From assembly GCA_017551515.1 (NCBI GenBank), contig JAFZLK010000059.1:1-42292 (forward strand): DNA of 42,292 nucleotides, in the 5' to 3' direction. Below the pieces are notes generated by a model. That model saw only the letters and a program-made list of their open reading frames with translations, was not told the DNA's origin and made no database searches. This DNA is from Bacteroidales bacterium. Its GTDB lineage: Bacteria; Bacteroidota; Bacteroidia; Bacteroidales; ML635J-15. Within the stretch, counting starts at the first letter, position 1. Each line of letters starts with the position of its first letter. The position numbers and the translations under genes were made by a program. Shown here one piece after another: positions 1-8,254 of the stretch.

Positions 1-804
1 ATTGTTAATGTTGCAGATGAACCAGTAAAAGTCTTGGCGGAAAAGACTTCTAATAAGAGGCAATACAATTCTAATTGGCAAAAGATGTATGTGAAATACA
101 ATTATTTAGATGGCGAGAAATATGGAATATTTGAATTAAAGGATAGTCTTGACAATGATATTGAAAAAGGGCAGTTTATTCACAATATGAAGACAAGGGA
201 ATGGTCAATTTATAACGATGGTAAATTGTTCGCAAAGGTTGATTATAGTTACGATGAACCCAATTCCATCAAATATTACAATTCTGATTTAGAAAATAAT
301 ATTATTGAGGAATTTTACTTTACAACAGGTAACAAGATTCGCCATGTAGAGTATAATGGCAATTATGTTTATGATATTGAATATAGTTCGTGGCAAAGTT
401 TTGTCTTGAAAAATGTAGATGTAAAAGATTTCAACAGGATATTCAAAGAAAATAAATCGAAAACAATGAACGGTAACTACATATACAAGGATTCTCAAAA
501 TGATAAGGTCATTTTATCGGGAAAAATGGCAAACAACAAGAGGATTGGAGTATGGCAAATGTTTTATCATGATATTGATTTGTTAGTAGAAACTGACTAT
601 TCAAACAACGAATTAGAAACATTCAAGCAAATTTCGTCAATGAAACTATGCAATGGAAAGGTTGAAATGCCTGTGAAAGATGGAAAAAAAGAAATAATTT
701 CAGTTAAGAATGGTATCCGCAATGGTAAAACAACAATAATCAATGTAGAAACAAGGAAACCTATTGAGAAAATAATATATAAAAATGGTGTTATTAAAAA
801 GTAA
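1..804 (+). CDS. MORN-variant (YwqK-like) repeat protein, 5' end outside window
   Basis: The frame is open from base 1, so the gene begins upstream of the window and about 267 C-terminal residues are visible; the TTG at 34 is not a convincing start. The protein is built of short beta-hairpin strands with the pattern G-x(5-9)-G-x-W-x-x-Y/F. Clear examples are GQFIHNMKTREWSIYNDGK and GKMANNKRIGVWQMFYHD, followed by NGIRNGKTTI and YKNGVIKK at the end. This resembles the MORN-variant/YwqK antitoxin-like repeats common in Bacteroidetes surface and periplasmic proteins. No catalytic motif is visible, and any signal peptide would lie outside the window. The gene is AT-rich, and its stop lies 10 bases before the start of the next gene, so the two are probably co-transcribed. 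The repeat class is fairly sure; the function is unknown. Confidence 0.6.
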   Translation: MVNVADEPVKVLAEKTSNKRQYNSNWQKMYVKYNYLDGEKYGIFELKDSLDNDIEKGQFIHNMKTREWSIYNDGKLFAKVDYSYDEPNSIKYYNSDLENNIIEEFYFTTGNKIRHVEYNGNYVYDIEYSSWQSFVLKNVDVKDFNRIFKENKSKTMNGNYIYKDSQNDKVILSGKMANNKRIGVWQMFYHDIDLLVETDYSNNELETFKQISSMKLCNGKVEMPVKDGKKEIISVKNGIRNGKTTIINVETRKPIEKIIYKNGVIKK

Positions 805-814
805 ACTTTTGAAA

Positions 815-2230
815 ATGGACAAACAAGTAAACATAATATTATCATTAATTGGAATCATTATATTAATGTCGTGTAATGATGGTAACATAAACGGAAATAT
901 TGACAACAAAAGCGAAAATGACACAACACAATTGGTACAAGAAACAGATTCTGTATTGGTAGCCGACAGCATCAAAGAGGATACTGTTAAGATGGTTCAG
1001 TATTCTAAAGAGGAAGTTGATAAATTTGTTGATTCAATAAAAGCGATTAAAGAAGGTAGATCTGTTTTCCGTTCAGAACATATACTTTTAGCACCAGAAT
1101 ATCATGGTTTTTCTTTTGGGGAAATTGCTCATTGGATGAGTTTCGTATTTGATAGTGTATACAATTATATTAAAGTTTGCGAAAATCATTCAGACATTTT
1201 GGGTTTTGGTAATTATAAATGTTATAATTTTGACAATAATGGGAATTGCTATTACATTTTTAGTGGCGGAAGTGTTGATGGTGAAGAAACATATTTAGTA
1301 AATAATCAAGTTATATATAGCGAAGGTTATAGTGAAGAGTATGAATACGATAGTTACTGCTCATATAACTATGAAATTCATAGCAAATGGTCATTGTACA
1401 AAGAACAAACTTTACGAAATTATCAATTTGTATATATCGATTCAAAACAGCAAATATGCTTTTACGATTCTAAAAGCATGTCTTCGATTGCAACAAAAGA
1501 AAGATACAATGTGTTAGACCTATTTTTAAGCAATGATGGTGAAAAATTGTTCTATATCATAAAAAAAGGGAATGATAAATACTATAGAAAATTAGATTTG
1601 AGTATGCATTCTGTTATTACAAATACATTTGCAATGCTTACTTTGAATAAGGATGTACTGGAATATGGGGCAAGTTGGCCTTCTTTTAATAGCGAAGATG
1701 AAGAAAAAGAATATAATCGCAAAAGAGATAGTGTTTATGATTTGAAAATGCATCATCCAGAAAAAATAATCGATTATGTAACAAGCCAATTGGTTTCTGA
1801 TAGCACAATTAATAATATGAAAAACAAATGTTTTAAACAAAAATTGGATGAAAATGTTTCCGTTAAGATTACACTAGACAATAACAAAATATACTATAAT
1901 GATGGCAAAGACAAAATATGCTTGAATGATAAATTAGGAGATTTCAATGAAATAGTAAATTTTAATGTCTTATGTGTTTCTAATAAAAAAGAAAGCATTC
2001 TTTATTCCGCTGTAGATTCTCAAGGTGAAGGTTCTGTATTTTTTGCAACTTTAGATGGCAAAGTACAATTTAAGTTAGATGGCTGTGACTGTAATCGCCA
2101 TAATGCAGGATTCCTTAACGATGACAATATTATTTTCAATAATGATAAAGGCATTCATTTGATGAAAGCAAATACATCTAAAATCATAAAAACATTTTCT
2201 GGTCAAAAATTTGTCATAATAAATCGATAA
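815..2230 (+). CDS. Putative lipoprotein of unknown function
   Basis: The start at 815 is chosen over the ATG at 785 because it places a compact signal directly at the N-terminus: a hydrophobic stretch ending in the lipobox L-M-S-C with Cys20. That predicts a lipidated, probably periplasmic or surface-exposed 471-residue protein. After the Cys comes a low-complexity N/D/S/E linker (residues 21-60). The rest is a beta-rich body with many Y/N/D residues and recurring strand-turn units (YYIFSGGSVDGEETYLV, KIYYNDGKDKICLND, IIFNNDKGIHLMKA) that suggest a propeller-like fold, though no family was recognised. It follows the MORN-variant gene by 10 bases and shares its AT-rich codon use, so both may belong to one accessory unit. 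No enzyme motif was found. Confidence 0.65.
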   Translation: MDKQVNIILSLIGIIILMSCNDGNINGNIDNKSENDTTQLVQETDSVLVADSIKEDTVKMVQYSKEEVDKFVDSIKAIKEGRSVFRSEHILLAPEYHGFSFGEIAHWMSFVFDSVYNYIKVCENHSDILGFGNYKCYNFDNNGNCYYIFSGGSVDGEETYLVNNQVIYSEGYSEEYEYDSYCSYNYEIHSKWSLYKEQTLRNYQFVYIDSKQQICFYDSKSMSSIATKERYNVLDLFLSNDGEKLFYIIKKGNDKYYRKLDLSMHSVITNTFAMLTLNKDVLEYGASWPSFNSEDEEKEYNRKRDSVYDLKMHHPEKIIDYVTSQLVSDSTINNMKNKCFKQKLDENVSVKITLDNNKIYYNDGKDKICLNDKLGDFNEIVNFNVLCVSNKKESILYSAVDSQGEGSVFFATLDGKVQFKLDGCDCNRHNAGFLNDDNIIFNNDKGIHLMKANTSKIIKTFSGQKFVIINR

Positions 2231-2258
2231 TGTCAGTTTCTATTATTATTTCAAGTGA

Positions 2259-2363
2259 GATTATGGTTTAGACCCTGGCACAACCTATTATTTTAGAGCC
2301 TATACAAAAAGTAGAGCAGGTGTTGCATATAGATTTACAGAAACGTTTAAAACAAAAGAATAA
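2259..2363 (+). pseudogene. Remnant of a fibronectin type III domain gene
   Basis: Between the lipoprotein gene and the convergent minus-strand genes, a short open stretch encodes GLDPGTTYYFRAY followed by TKSRAGVAYRF and FKTKE, then TAA at 2361. 'L-x-P-G-T-x-Y-Y-x-R-A-Y-x-x-N/S-x-x-G-x-x-Y' is the typical last two strands of an FN3 domain in Bacteroidetes surface proteins. In frame there is a stop (TGA at 2256-2258) just upstream and no start codon, so this is the 3' scar of a larger gene that has otherwise been lost. The rest of 2231-2423 shows nothing else. Confidence 0.45.
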
Positions 2364-2423
2364 GTGAATATTGTCAATATAGAACTTGTTATAGTTCAAT
2401 TATTGGGTGGTAAGGTCTATTTC

Positions 2424-3170
2424 TCATCCTAAACCATATTCAGACCAGATTGGATTACCATTACAATCAGAAAGGCCTTTTTCCCCACTCCAAACGCCAT
2501 ATTTATATATGTATGTTTCATCATATAGTTTTTTCAATTCTTCATACTGAGAAGATGAGAATGCTGATTCATAATGTGATATGTCTTTCGCTCGATTCAT
2601 TATGATACAATCTATGCAACCTTCAATGTCTAAATAAACATCATTTTCTTCTTCTTCTTTTTTTACAATTCTGAACTCGTGTTCATATTCCCAGTCATTA
2701 GTCTTCACAAAAAAGTTGTCTATTAATCTATTTGTATCATTAATATCATTTTCGTCAAGAGAGTTGTCATATTTGTCAACATAATTAATTTTATTACAAT
2801 GATAATCTGGGTTTGTTAGTTTTGTCAATAGTTTTTCTTTGTTCAAAACAATACACACCCCATTACCTTTGTCTGCGTAGTGTCCCCACATTGGATTTAT
2901 ACAAAATCCATATTTATGAGGAATGCACGAAAAATCATCAGATGTTAGACTTATCTGTCTGTATTTCATTACTTCCTTGTAAATAGCTTCGGAATCGAAG
3001 TTTTTGTTCTCGAAAGCATTTAGAGCGTGAAAAATCAGCCTATTAGATTCAAGTACATCATTGGAATTATTAGTTCTTGAAAATCGCAACTTGTTGGTTG
3101 CTAATATTTTTGTTGCAGCCTCAAATGTAGTAAAATGGTATAAGTGTTCTTCTTTTTCATTGAATCCCAT
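2424..3170 (-). CDS. DUF2971 family protein
   Basis: The 248-residue protein begins GFNEKEEHLYHFTTFEAA. It shows three stretches typical of DUF2971 proteins: an N-terminal 'LYHFTT...A..IL..N.LRFS' segment with a following N-D pair, the central MWGHYADKGNGVCIVL segment, and a late DWEYEHEFRIVKK segment. The family's biochemical role is not established; it often occurs in accessory and defence-type neighbourhoods. ATGs at 3212, 3176 and 3170 are possible. 3170 is preferred because it leaves only a 14-base overlap with the upstream gene and puts the conserved LYHFTT block near the N-terminus, although 3176 is equally plausible. No signal peptide is present, so it is cytoplasmic. It is the last gene of a minus-strand run that includes an ATPase and a RloB-like protein. 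Confidence 0.7.
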   Translation of the reverse strand: MGFNEKEEHLYHFTTFEAATKILATNKLRFSRTNNSNDVLESNRLIFHALNAFENKNFDSEAIYKEVMKYRQISLTSDDFSCIPHKYGFCINPMWGHYADKGNGVCIVLNKEKLLTKLTNPDYHCNKINYVDKYDNSLDENDINDTNRLIDNFFVKTNDWEYEHEFRIVKKEEEENDVYLDIEGCIDCIIMNRAKDISHYESAFSSSQYEELKKLYDETYIYKYGVWSGEKGLSDCNGNPIWSEYGLG

Positions 3171-3546
3171 AAGCATTAATTTTTTGTTGTTTAATGGAGA
3201 TATAACTTGCAATTTCGTTTAATAAATCAGCAGCACTTTTCGCATCATCACATGCCGAAGAATAGTATTTCTGAGATTTTTTCAGATACTCTTTTTTCTG
3301 TTCATTATGCTTTGCTAATTCATTTAGTTCAGATGCAGTAAAACGCCCTCCTCTTCGGTATATTTGATTGTTAATCCAATTGATACAAAAATCTTCATCT
3401 TTAATTTTCTGTTCATAATTTTTGTATTGGGCAATATTATATTCTTGTGACACCTTATCGGAGATAAGCATTTGAAGAATATTACCTTGCGCTGCGCACT
3501 TCATTATTCTTAGCAATGTTTCTGCTTTACGTTCATTTACATCCAT
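3157..3546 (-). CDS. Hypothetical helical protein
   Basis: A 129-residue protein, charged and almost wholly helical by composition, with a heptad-like stretch around residues 75-125 (ELAKHNEQKKEYLKKSQKYY onward). It has a Cys/Trp-containing middle (DFCINWINNQIYRRGGRF) and no family I recognise. The gene overlaps the downstream DUF2971 gene, so the two are translationally coupled and probably act together. A TAnnTTTG box lies 18 bases upstream of the start, suggesting that these two genes have their own promoter. Its reality rests on this promoter, the overlap and coherent codon use; the function is unknown. Confidence 0.55.
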   Translation of the reverse strand: MDVNERKAETLLRIMKCAAQGNILQMLISDKVSQEYNIAQYKNYEQKIKDEDFCINWINNQIYRRGGRFTASELNELAKHNEQKKEYLKKSQKYYSSACDDAKSAADLLNEIASYISIKQQKINAYGIQ

Positions 3547-3563
3547 AACATTAAATTTTTGTG

Positions 3564-3571
3564 CAAATTTA
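3564..3571 (-). promoter_or_regulatory. Candidate -7 promoter box (TAAATTTG) for the 3546-2424 pair
   Basis: Read on the minus strand the sequence is TAAATTTG, an exact match to the Bacteroidetes TAnnTTTG -7 consensus, 18 bases before the ATG at 3546. No convincing -33 TTTG was seen. Confidence 0.4.
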
Positions 3572-3683
3572 CAACTATTAATCTAAACTAAATTTGTGCA
3601 TAAAAATGCTACTTATTGTCTATAAATAAAATGCTTATATTTTAGGAAAAACTCTGTCATGTCAGATTTGCACCCCTATACAT

Positions 3684-3758
3684 TTAAATCTCATCATTTC
3701 TAATGCTTTCCTCCATTTCCTCCAACTTTGGAATCATATACAATCTGGTTGCTGTGTC
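3684..3758 (-). other. Possible C-terminal gene scar in the gap after the RloB-like gene
   Basis: In the 213-base gap between the RloB-like gene and the helical gene, one minus-strand frame reads DTATRLYMIPKLEEMEESIR then NDEI and a stop at 3684-3686. A stop lies in the same frame just before it, and there is no start codon except an internal Met. The composition is protein-like (amphipathic helix). This suggests the 3' end of a deleted or frameshifted gene, or a 17-residue peptide starting at the internal Met. The rest of 3547-3759 holds only the promoter box noted separately. Confidence 0.2.
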
Positions 3759-3759
3759 A

Positions 3760-4368
3760 TTATTTTAACTCATCCAATCTTTCCATCAACCGCCCAAGTT
3801 CAGAGTAGGTATAATCTCTGCTATTTATCTGTTTATCATCCATAGAACGATTGGCATTGGCAGTGGCTGTCGCCAATGAACCTCCAACGCGCTCAAAATA
3901 TGAGTGTAAACCTTTACTCTTCATAAAGAAGTCAATCGTTTTCTGATATTCTACACACTGGTTCAAATCTTTCAGCAACGATTCTTGATTCTCGTATGGA
4001 CGTGAGGTGTAGCGGAAATAGTAGAGAAAGAACAATTCTGTGCAACGGTGCGTTTCAAAGAACTCGACTATGCAGAATATACCTTTCTTAGGTTTGTTAA
4101 TTGGGCTGGCATATTTCGCTTTCAACCTTTGGTATTGAGAATGTTCCGGCTCCTTGTCCTTCGTGTCCATATCAATAATACAGAAGATATTACTATACCC
4201 CAACGATATGCCCTCCTCTATCTTCGCTTCAAGTTCCTTGAGACTTGTATGCTTGGGATAGTCTGGTTTGATAGTCAACCGCTTGAATACATCGCACAAG
4301 GATTTGAAATAAAAAAATTCGGTAGGACCCTCACCCAAGATAAGTGCCGTTTGCCGTAACTTGCCCAT
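3760..4368 (-). CDS. RloB-like (Toprim-type) protein
   Basis: A 202-residue cytoplasmic protein. The N-terminus has the RloB/Toprim signature: a beta strand followed by GEGPTE (Glu13, Glu17), then a second strand ending IIDMDTKD with the D66-x-D68 pair. Together these would bind Mg2+. The C-terminus ends in a helical SELGRLMERLDELK segment. RloB proteins are found with AAA ATPases (RloA) in restriction loci, and a related pairing occurs in the AbiL phage-resistance system; PARIS uses a comparable ATPase plus a Toprim/DUF4435 partner. The ATG lies one base after the ATPase stop and is preceded by GGAGG, a Shine-Dalgarno that is unusual for this genome. The two genes must be translated from one message. 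Function as a nuclease effector is inferred. Confidence 0.75.
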   Translation of the reverse strand: MGKLRQTALILGEGPTEFFYFKSLCDVFKRLTIKPDYPKHTSLKELEAKIEEGISLGYSNIFCIIDMDTKDKEPEHSQYQRLKAKYASPINKPKKGIFCIVEFFETHRCTELFFLYYFRYTSRPYENQESLLKDLNQCVEYQKTIDFFMKSKGLHSYFERVGGSLATATANANRSMDDKQINSRDYTYSELGRLMERLDELK

Positions 4369-4369
4369 A

Positions 4370-5650
4370 TCAATCCTCCAAATTTATAAAGATACTACCC
4401 AATTCCGGCTTCGCTCCCAATCGTCCAATACGATAAGAGTTGTAAAGCGACAGATTTTTATGCAATCCAAATGAATCCCCGCGAGAATACTCAGACGATG
4501 CCGTCTCCTTGTTTTTCTCCACAAACCACACAACACCTCTGTTCTCATTGATTAAGTCCTGAGACAAGAGCGTAGTTTCTTGGCTTGTGATAATCAACTG
4601 TGATTTGTCGGAGTTAAAAAGGAAGACATTAAGATAATAATACAACAAATCGTTGTGCAAATCCTCTCCTAACTCATCCAAATAGTACACATGAGAGTTT
4701 GTAATCATATCGTATAATGCATCCAGTATGCGTATATATTTTATGGTTCCTTTTGACTGCCAATTGAGAGGAATATCAAAATCTCCAGCCATAGAATGAT
4801 TGACAAACGCCACAGAATCGGACGTTGGCTTAAGCAGAGCATCTTTCACTTCTTCTGGAATGTTTTCCTTTTGAATGCGCTCACGGAACTCGGCAGACAC
4901 AAAACGGTCTTCCACAACAGGTCGATATTCCAGAATGTTTAAATCTGCCTTCTGCAGCATAGTATTATAGAATTTTCGCTTTTGAGGATTGTTATACGCA
5001 TTCTTTAGGATTTCAACAATACCTTTTTCAACGTCACCGTCCACATCGTGATAATTTTCCATAATCCATCCGTGAAGAACGTTGAACGGTGCAATGTCTT
5101 CTGTTAAGGCTGCCTTTCTGCAAACAGAGAGGACACTATGGTTATTCAAAGTGTTCTCACGGATACTGTCTTGTGTCTTAATCTGCAATTTAAGACTTGC
5201 GCCAAACTTGACATCTGCCTGTATATTTTCGCCGACAAACGAACGCTCATAAAACAACGACTTTGATTTGTTTGGATAATAATACAAGACTTCATTCAAA
5301 ATGTATTTCTCGTTGAACCTAACATCATAATCGTACCTGATGCCATTGGCATAGAATGACACATGCATCTCTATGGGATCATCTTTTGTGAGAGCAAATG
5401 GAATACTACCATTTATCCTTTGGGTTGCATCAGATTTCGGAGAAACCAACAGGCGAAATACTTCATTTAAGGCAATCAGCATATTAGATTTGCCCGAAGC
5501 ATTTGAACCATACAGGATACCTAATTTATATAAGAACACACCATCGGCAACTTCTGTAACTAGTTCCGATGATGGACCTTTCGCCAAGAAACTCAATCCT
5601 TGCTTGTCGCGAATGGAAAGGTAATTCTTTACCCAGAAATCTCTTATCAT
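4370..5650 (-). CDS. AAA family (AAA_15/21-type) ATPase, RloA/AbiL-like
   Basis: A 426-residue ABC/SMC-like ATPase. After the N-terminal strand FWVKNYLSI comes Walker A GSNASGKS (residues 48-55). A long insert follows (about 60-290), then a degenerate signature WQSKGT (297-302), Walker B VYYLDELG with Asp325-Glu326, and ITSQET (355-360) where the H-loop usually sits. This is the architecture of OLD/RloA/AbiLi-type ATPases that act with Toprim or RloB partners. The RloB-like gene starts one base downstream. These pairs are known mainly from phage-defence systems, in which the ATPase senses infection and the partner is the effector; that role is inferred here. The ATG at 5650 is clear, with a TAnnTTTG box 35 bases upstream. 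Confidence 0.85.
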   Translation of the reverse strand: MIRDFWVKNYLSIRDKQGLSFLAKGPSSELVTEVADGVFLYKLGILYGSNASGKSNMLIALNEVFRLLVSPKSDATQRINGSIPFALTKDDPIEMHVSFYANGIRYDYDVRFNEKYILNEVLYYYPNKSKSLFYERSFVGENIQADVKFGASLKLQIKTQDSIRENTLNNHSVLSVCRKAALTEDIAPFNVLHGWIMENYHDVDGDVEKGIVEILKNAYNNPQKRKFYNTMLQKADLNILEYRPVVEDRFVSAEFRERIQKENIPEEVKDALLKPTSDSVAFVNHSMAGDFDIPLNWQSKGTIKYIRILDALYDMITNSHVYYLDELGEDLHNDLLYYYLNVFLFNSDKSQLIITSQETTLLSQDLINENRGVVWFVEKNKETASSEYSRGDSFGLHKNLSLYNSYRIGRLGAKPELGSIFINLED

Positions 5651-5685
5651 AAACGTATTTTTATGTTACTTTTGTAATTTCGCTA

Positions 5686-5693
5686 CAAAAATA
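5686..5693 (-). promoter_or_regulatory. Candidate -7 box (TATTTTTG) for the ATPase/RloB operon
   Basis: Minus-strand TATTTTTG matches TAnnTTTG exactly. It lies in an AT-rich gap, 35 bases before the ATG of the ATPase gene. The -33 element is not obvious. Confidence 0.5.
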
Positions 5694-5782
5694 CATATTA
5701 TTTTCTTTATGTAAAAATATTTTTGCATAAAATTCGTAATAATACTACGTTTTGGATTCTTTTTTTATAAATAGAAATACCA

Positions 5783-5900
5783 TTTCAAACAACCTCAAAC
5801 TATTTCAAACAACCAGAAACAACTAGAAACTTTGAAACGGCTTTAGCCATTGAAACGCGAAGCATTGAAACCCAGAAACAGTCATCCGCCTTTCAAACAT
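5783..5900. repeat. GAAAC-spaced mini-hairpin array
   Basis: The 5651-6009 gap holds an array of short units made of TTCAAAC/CAGAAAC/TAGAAAC/TTGAAAC spacers. The later ones are separated by tiny inverted repeats (GGCTTTAGCC at 5839-5848; CGCGAAGC at 5856-5863). The same style of array recurs near 8150, 23830-24113 and 33430-33510. It is not coding in any frame. Confidence 0.6.
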
Positions 5901-5951
5901 TCCCAACATCCCATTAATAATTCTTTAAGACACACCACTAAAAATACTTTG

Positions 5952-5959
5952 TAATTTTG
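5952..5959 (+). promoter_or_regulatory. Candidate -7 box (TAATTTTG) for batABC
   Basis: Exact match to TAnnTTTG, about 110 bases upstream of the chosen batA start. It would give a long 5' leader. No clear -33 partner was seen. Confidence 0.4.
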
Positions 5960-6069
5960 CATTGTCGTTATTCACAAAACCTGACTAACGGACTTCGCAG
6001 GGGCTGAGGATGCGACGCAGAAAAAGAAAACAGAAGTCTCAAAAAAACATACGACAAAGAGGCATAACT

Positions 6070-7065
6070 ATGAGTAACATTGAATTTGCAAATCCCGAAT
6101 ATCTGTGGCTGCTGACAGTACTCGTGCCAATGATAGCATGGTACATCTGGCGGCGCAAGAAGTCGGTGGCATCCATGAATGTAAGTTCGCTCAATGCATT
6201 CGACGGCAAAAGGATGCCGTGGAGATACATACTGCGACATGTGCTTTTCGCTGTTAGGCTGGCATGTGTGGCACTGATAATCGTCGTTATCGCCCGACCA
6301 CAAAGCACCGACAGTTGGGAAGAACAGAAAACCGAAGGCATCGACATCGCCATCGCACTCGACATCAGCGGCAGTATGCTGGCAGAGGACTTCCGCCCCA
6401 ACCGCATCGAAGCCGCCAAAAACATCGGAATGGAATTCGTTTCATCGCGTCCGGACGACAACATCGGACTTGTGGTATTTGCCGGCGAAAGTTACACGCA
6501 ATGCCCGCTTACCATCGACCACGCCGTACTGCTCAACCTTTTCGGAAGCATCAAGAGCGGACTTATAGATGACGGAACCGCAATAGGACTTGGACTTGCC
6601 ACCGCAGTAAACCGTCTGCGCGACAGCAAGGCTGTGAGCAAAGTCATCATCCTGCTCACCGATGGCGAAAACAATATGGGAAGCATTTCACCGACCACCG
6701 CAGCCGAATTTGCCAAGGAATACGGAATCCGCGTTTACACTATCGGCATCGGCAAAAACGGCAAAGCCCCCTACCCCTTCAAGACCGCTTTCGGAACGAC
6801 TGTTTATCAAGACATTGACGTAAAGATTGACGAGGAAAGCCTCACACAGATTGCCGAAATGACTGACGGAAAATATTTCCGTGCCACCGACAACGAAAGC
6901 CTGCGCAACATTTACGCCGAAATCGACAAACTCGAAAAGACACAGCTCGATGTAAAGTCTTTCTCGAAGCCACGCGAAGAATACATGCCTATACTTGCAT
7001 GGGCGTTCATACTTCTGCTCATCGAACAAATTTTAGGATTAACGGTATTAAAAAACACTTTTTAA
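6070..7065 (+). CDS. batA: BatA, vWA-domain membrane protein (aerotolerance operon)
   Basis: A 331-residue inner-membrane protein. The start at 6070 (MSNIEFANPEYLWLL) is chosen over the in-frame ATG at 6010, which would add 20 very basic residues; F-x-N-P-E/Q-Y-L-W-L-L is the standard BatA/BatB beginning. Membrane helices lie at about 10-27 and 55-75, then a von Willebrand A domain (about 90-280) with a complete MIDAS DISGS (98-102) and the later LLTDGENN, and a C-terminal membrane helix (about 310-328). Bat proteins were linked to oxygen tolerance in Bacteroides fragilis; the periplasmic vWA domain is thought to mediate metal-dependent protein contacts. batB follows after 3 bases. No moxR or other Bat-operon gene lies upstream. 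Confidence 0.9.
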   Translation: MSNIEFANPEYLWLLTVLVPMIAWYIWRRKKSVASMNVSSLNAFDGKRMPWRYILRHVLFAVRLACVALIIVVIARPQSTDSWEEQKTEGIDIAIALDISGSMLAEDFRPNRIEAAKNIGMEFVSSRPDDNIGLVVFAGESYTQCPLTIDHAVLLNLFGSIKSGLIDDGTAIGLGLATAVNRLRDSKAVSKVIILLTDGENNMGSISPTTAAEFAKEYGIRVYTIGIGKNGKAPYPFKTAFGTTVYQDIDVKIDEESLTQIAEMTDGKYFRATDNESLRNIYAEIDKLEKTQLDVKSFSKPREEYMPILAWAFILLLIEQILGLTVLKNTF

Positions 7066-7068
7066 GCT

Positions 7069-8103
7069 ATGTTCAGGTTTCAGAATCCACAATATTTATG
7101 GTTGCTGCTCATTATAGCAGCATTGGCGATACTGTTTGCCGCAGCCGAAATCATAAGGCGCAGAAGGCTTAAAAAAGTCGGCGATGCCAACATTGTAAAG
7201 CTGCTTATTCCCGAAGCCAGTCTCGGCAGAAAAATCGCCAAACTGACATTTGTATGCCTTGCAATTGCATGCATAATAATCGGACTTGCCCGTCCGCAAT
7301 TCGGCTCAAAACTTAGCGAAGTAACGCTAAAAGGTGTCGAAATTGTAACCGCACTCGATGTTTCAAACTCCATGCTTGCCGAAGATGTGAAGCCAAACCG
7401 ACTTGGCAACGCCAAGATGTTCATCGAAAGGATTCTTGGCAAACTCAACGGCAACCGTCTAGGAATGGTGATTTTCGCAGGCGATGCTTTCGTGCAGATG
7501 CCAATTACCACCGACGTGCGCTCGGCAAGACTATACTTGTCGTCAACAAGCACTGACGATATTGCCGTACAGGGCACCGACATCGCAAAAGCAATGACAC
7601 TTGCAGCTCGCTCGTTCTCAAGCAACGAGGATGCATCGAAAGTCATTATCCTTATGACCGATGGCGAAAACCACGAAGAAGACGCTATCGAGGTGGCAAA
7701 ATCGCTCAAGGAACAGGGAATAATCGTTATGACAGTAGGTTTCGGTTCGCCAAGCGGCGTGCCTATCCCCAACAAGAAGGGAAGCGGATACATGAAGGAC
7801 AACAACGGCAACACCGTCATGACAAAACTCGACGAGCAGACACTTGTCGAAATTGCCAAGATTACAGGCGGAATATATGTCCGTGCATCCAACAGCTCAA
7901 GTTCGTCCGATGCCATCCTCAGCGAACTAAACAACCTGCAGCAGAGCGAAACCACCAAGCAGATATATTCCGAGTACGACGAAAGGTTCCAGTACTTTGT
8001 CTTTGCAGCACTTATACTGCTTGTCCTCGAGGTATTCCTGCTCGAACGCAAGAATCCGCTTCTAAGCAAGATAAAGTTGTTCAAAAAAGACCAAGAGAAC
8101 TAA
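7069..8103 (+). CDS. batB: BatB, vWA-domain membrane protein
   Basis: A 344-residue paralogue of BatA with the same plan: the N-terminal FRFQNPQYLWLLLI membrane helix, a second helix at about 58-74, a vWA domain with MIDAS DVSNS (97-101), the QGTDIAKAM loop and LMTDGENH, and a final membrane helix around 310-328 followed by a basic cytoplasmic tail. In the known operon BatA and BatB form the membrane vWA pair working with the TPR protein BatC. It begins 3 bases after batA, so they are co-translated. Both genes are more GC-rich than the cassette upstream and have ordinary chromosomal codon use. Confidence 0.9.
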   Translation: MFRFQNPQYLWLLLIIAALAILFAAAEIIRRRRLKKVGDANIVKLLIPEASLGRKIAKLTFVCLAIACIIIGLARPQFGSKLSEVTLKGVEIVTALDVSNSMLAEDVKPNRLGNAKMFIERILGKLNGNRLGMVIFAGDAFVQMPITTDVRSARLYLSSTSTDDIAVQGTDIAKAMTLAARSFSSNEDASKVIILMTDGENHEEDAIEVAKSLKEQGIIVMTVGFGSPSGVPIPNKKGSGYMKDNNGNTVMTKLDEQTLVEIAKITGGIYVRASNSSSSSDAILSELNNLQQSETTKQIYSEYDERFQYFVFAALILLVLEVFLLERKNPLLSKIKLFKKDQEN

Positions 8104-8115
8104 AAAAGGTAGCAG

Positions 8116-8136
8116 ATGCTGAAACAAGTTCAGCAT
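8116..8136. repeat. Dispersed hairpin ATGCTGAA-acaag-TTCAGCAT
   Basis: Perfect 8-base inverted repeat with a 5-base loop in the batB-batC gap. A second, nearly identical copy sits at 23791-23811, where it forms the core of a terminator. It is followed from about 8145 to 8232 by the same CAGAAAC/TAGAAAC/TCAAAC spacer array seen elsewhere in the window. Confidence 0.6.
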
Positions 8137-8254
8137 GACTATAACGAGAAACAAGAAACATTTAAACCAGAAATAATATCAAACAACATCAAACCATTTC
8201 AAACAACCAGAAACATAGAAACTTAGAAACCATAAACAATATAAAACGCTACCC

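Noticed and set aside
6010..6069. Longer batA start at ATG 6010
   Set aside because: It adds a very basic segment not seen in BatA proteins; the family N-terminus begins at 6070.
7080..8084. 334-codon antisense frame over batB
   Set aside because: Composition (Ser/Leu/Ile mixture) is that of a shadow frame, and the sense strand encodes a complete vWA protein.
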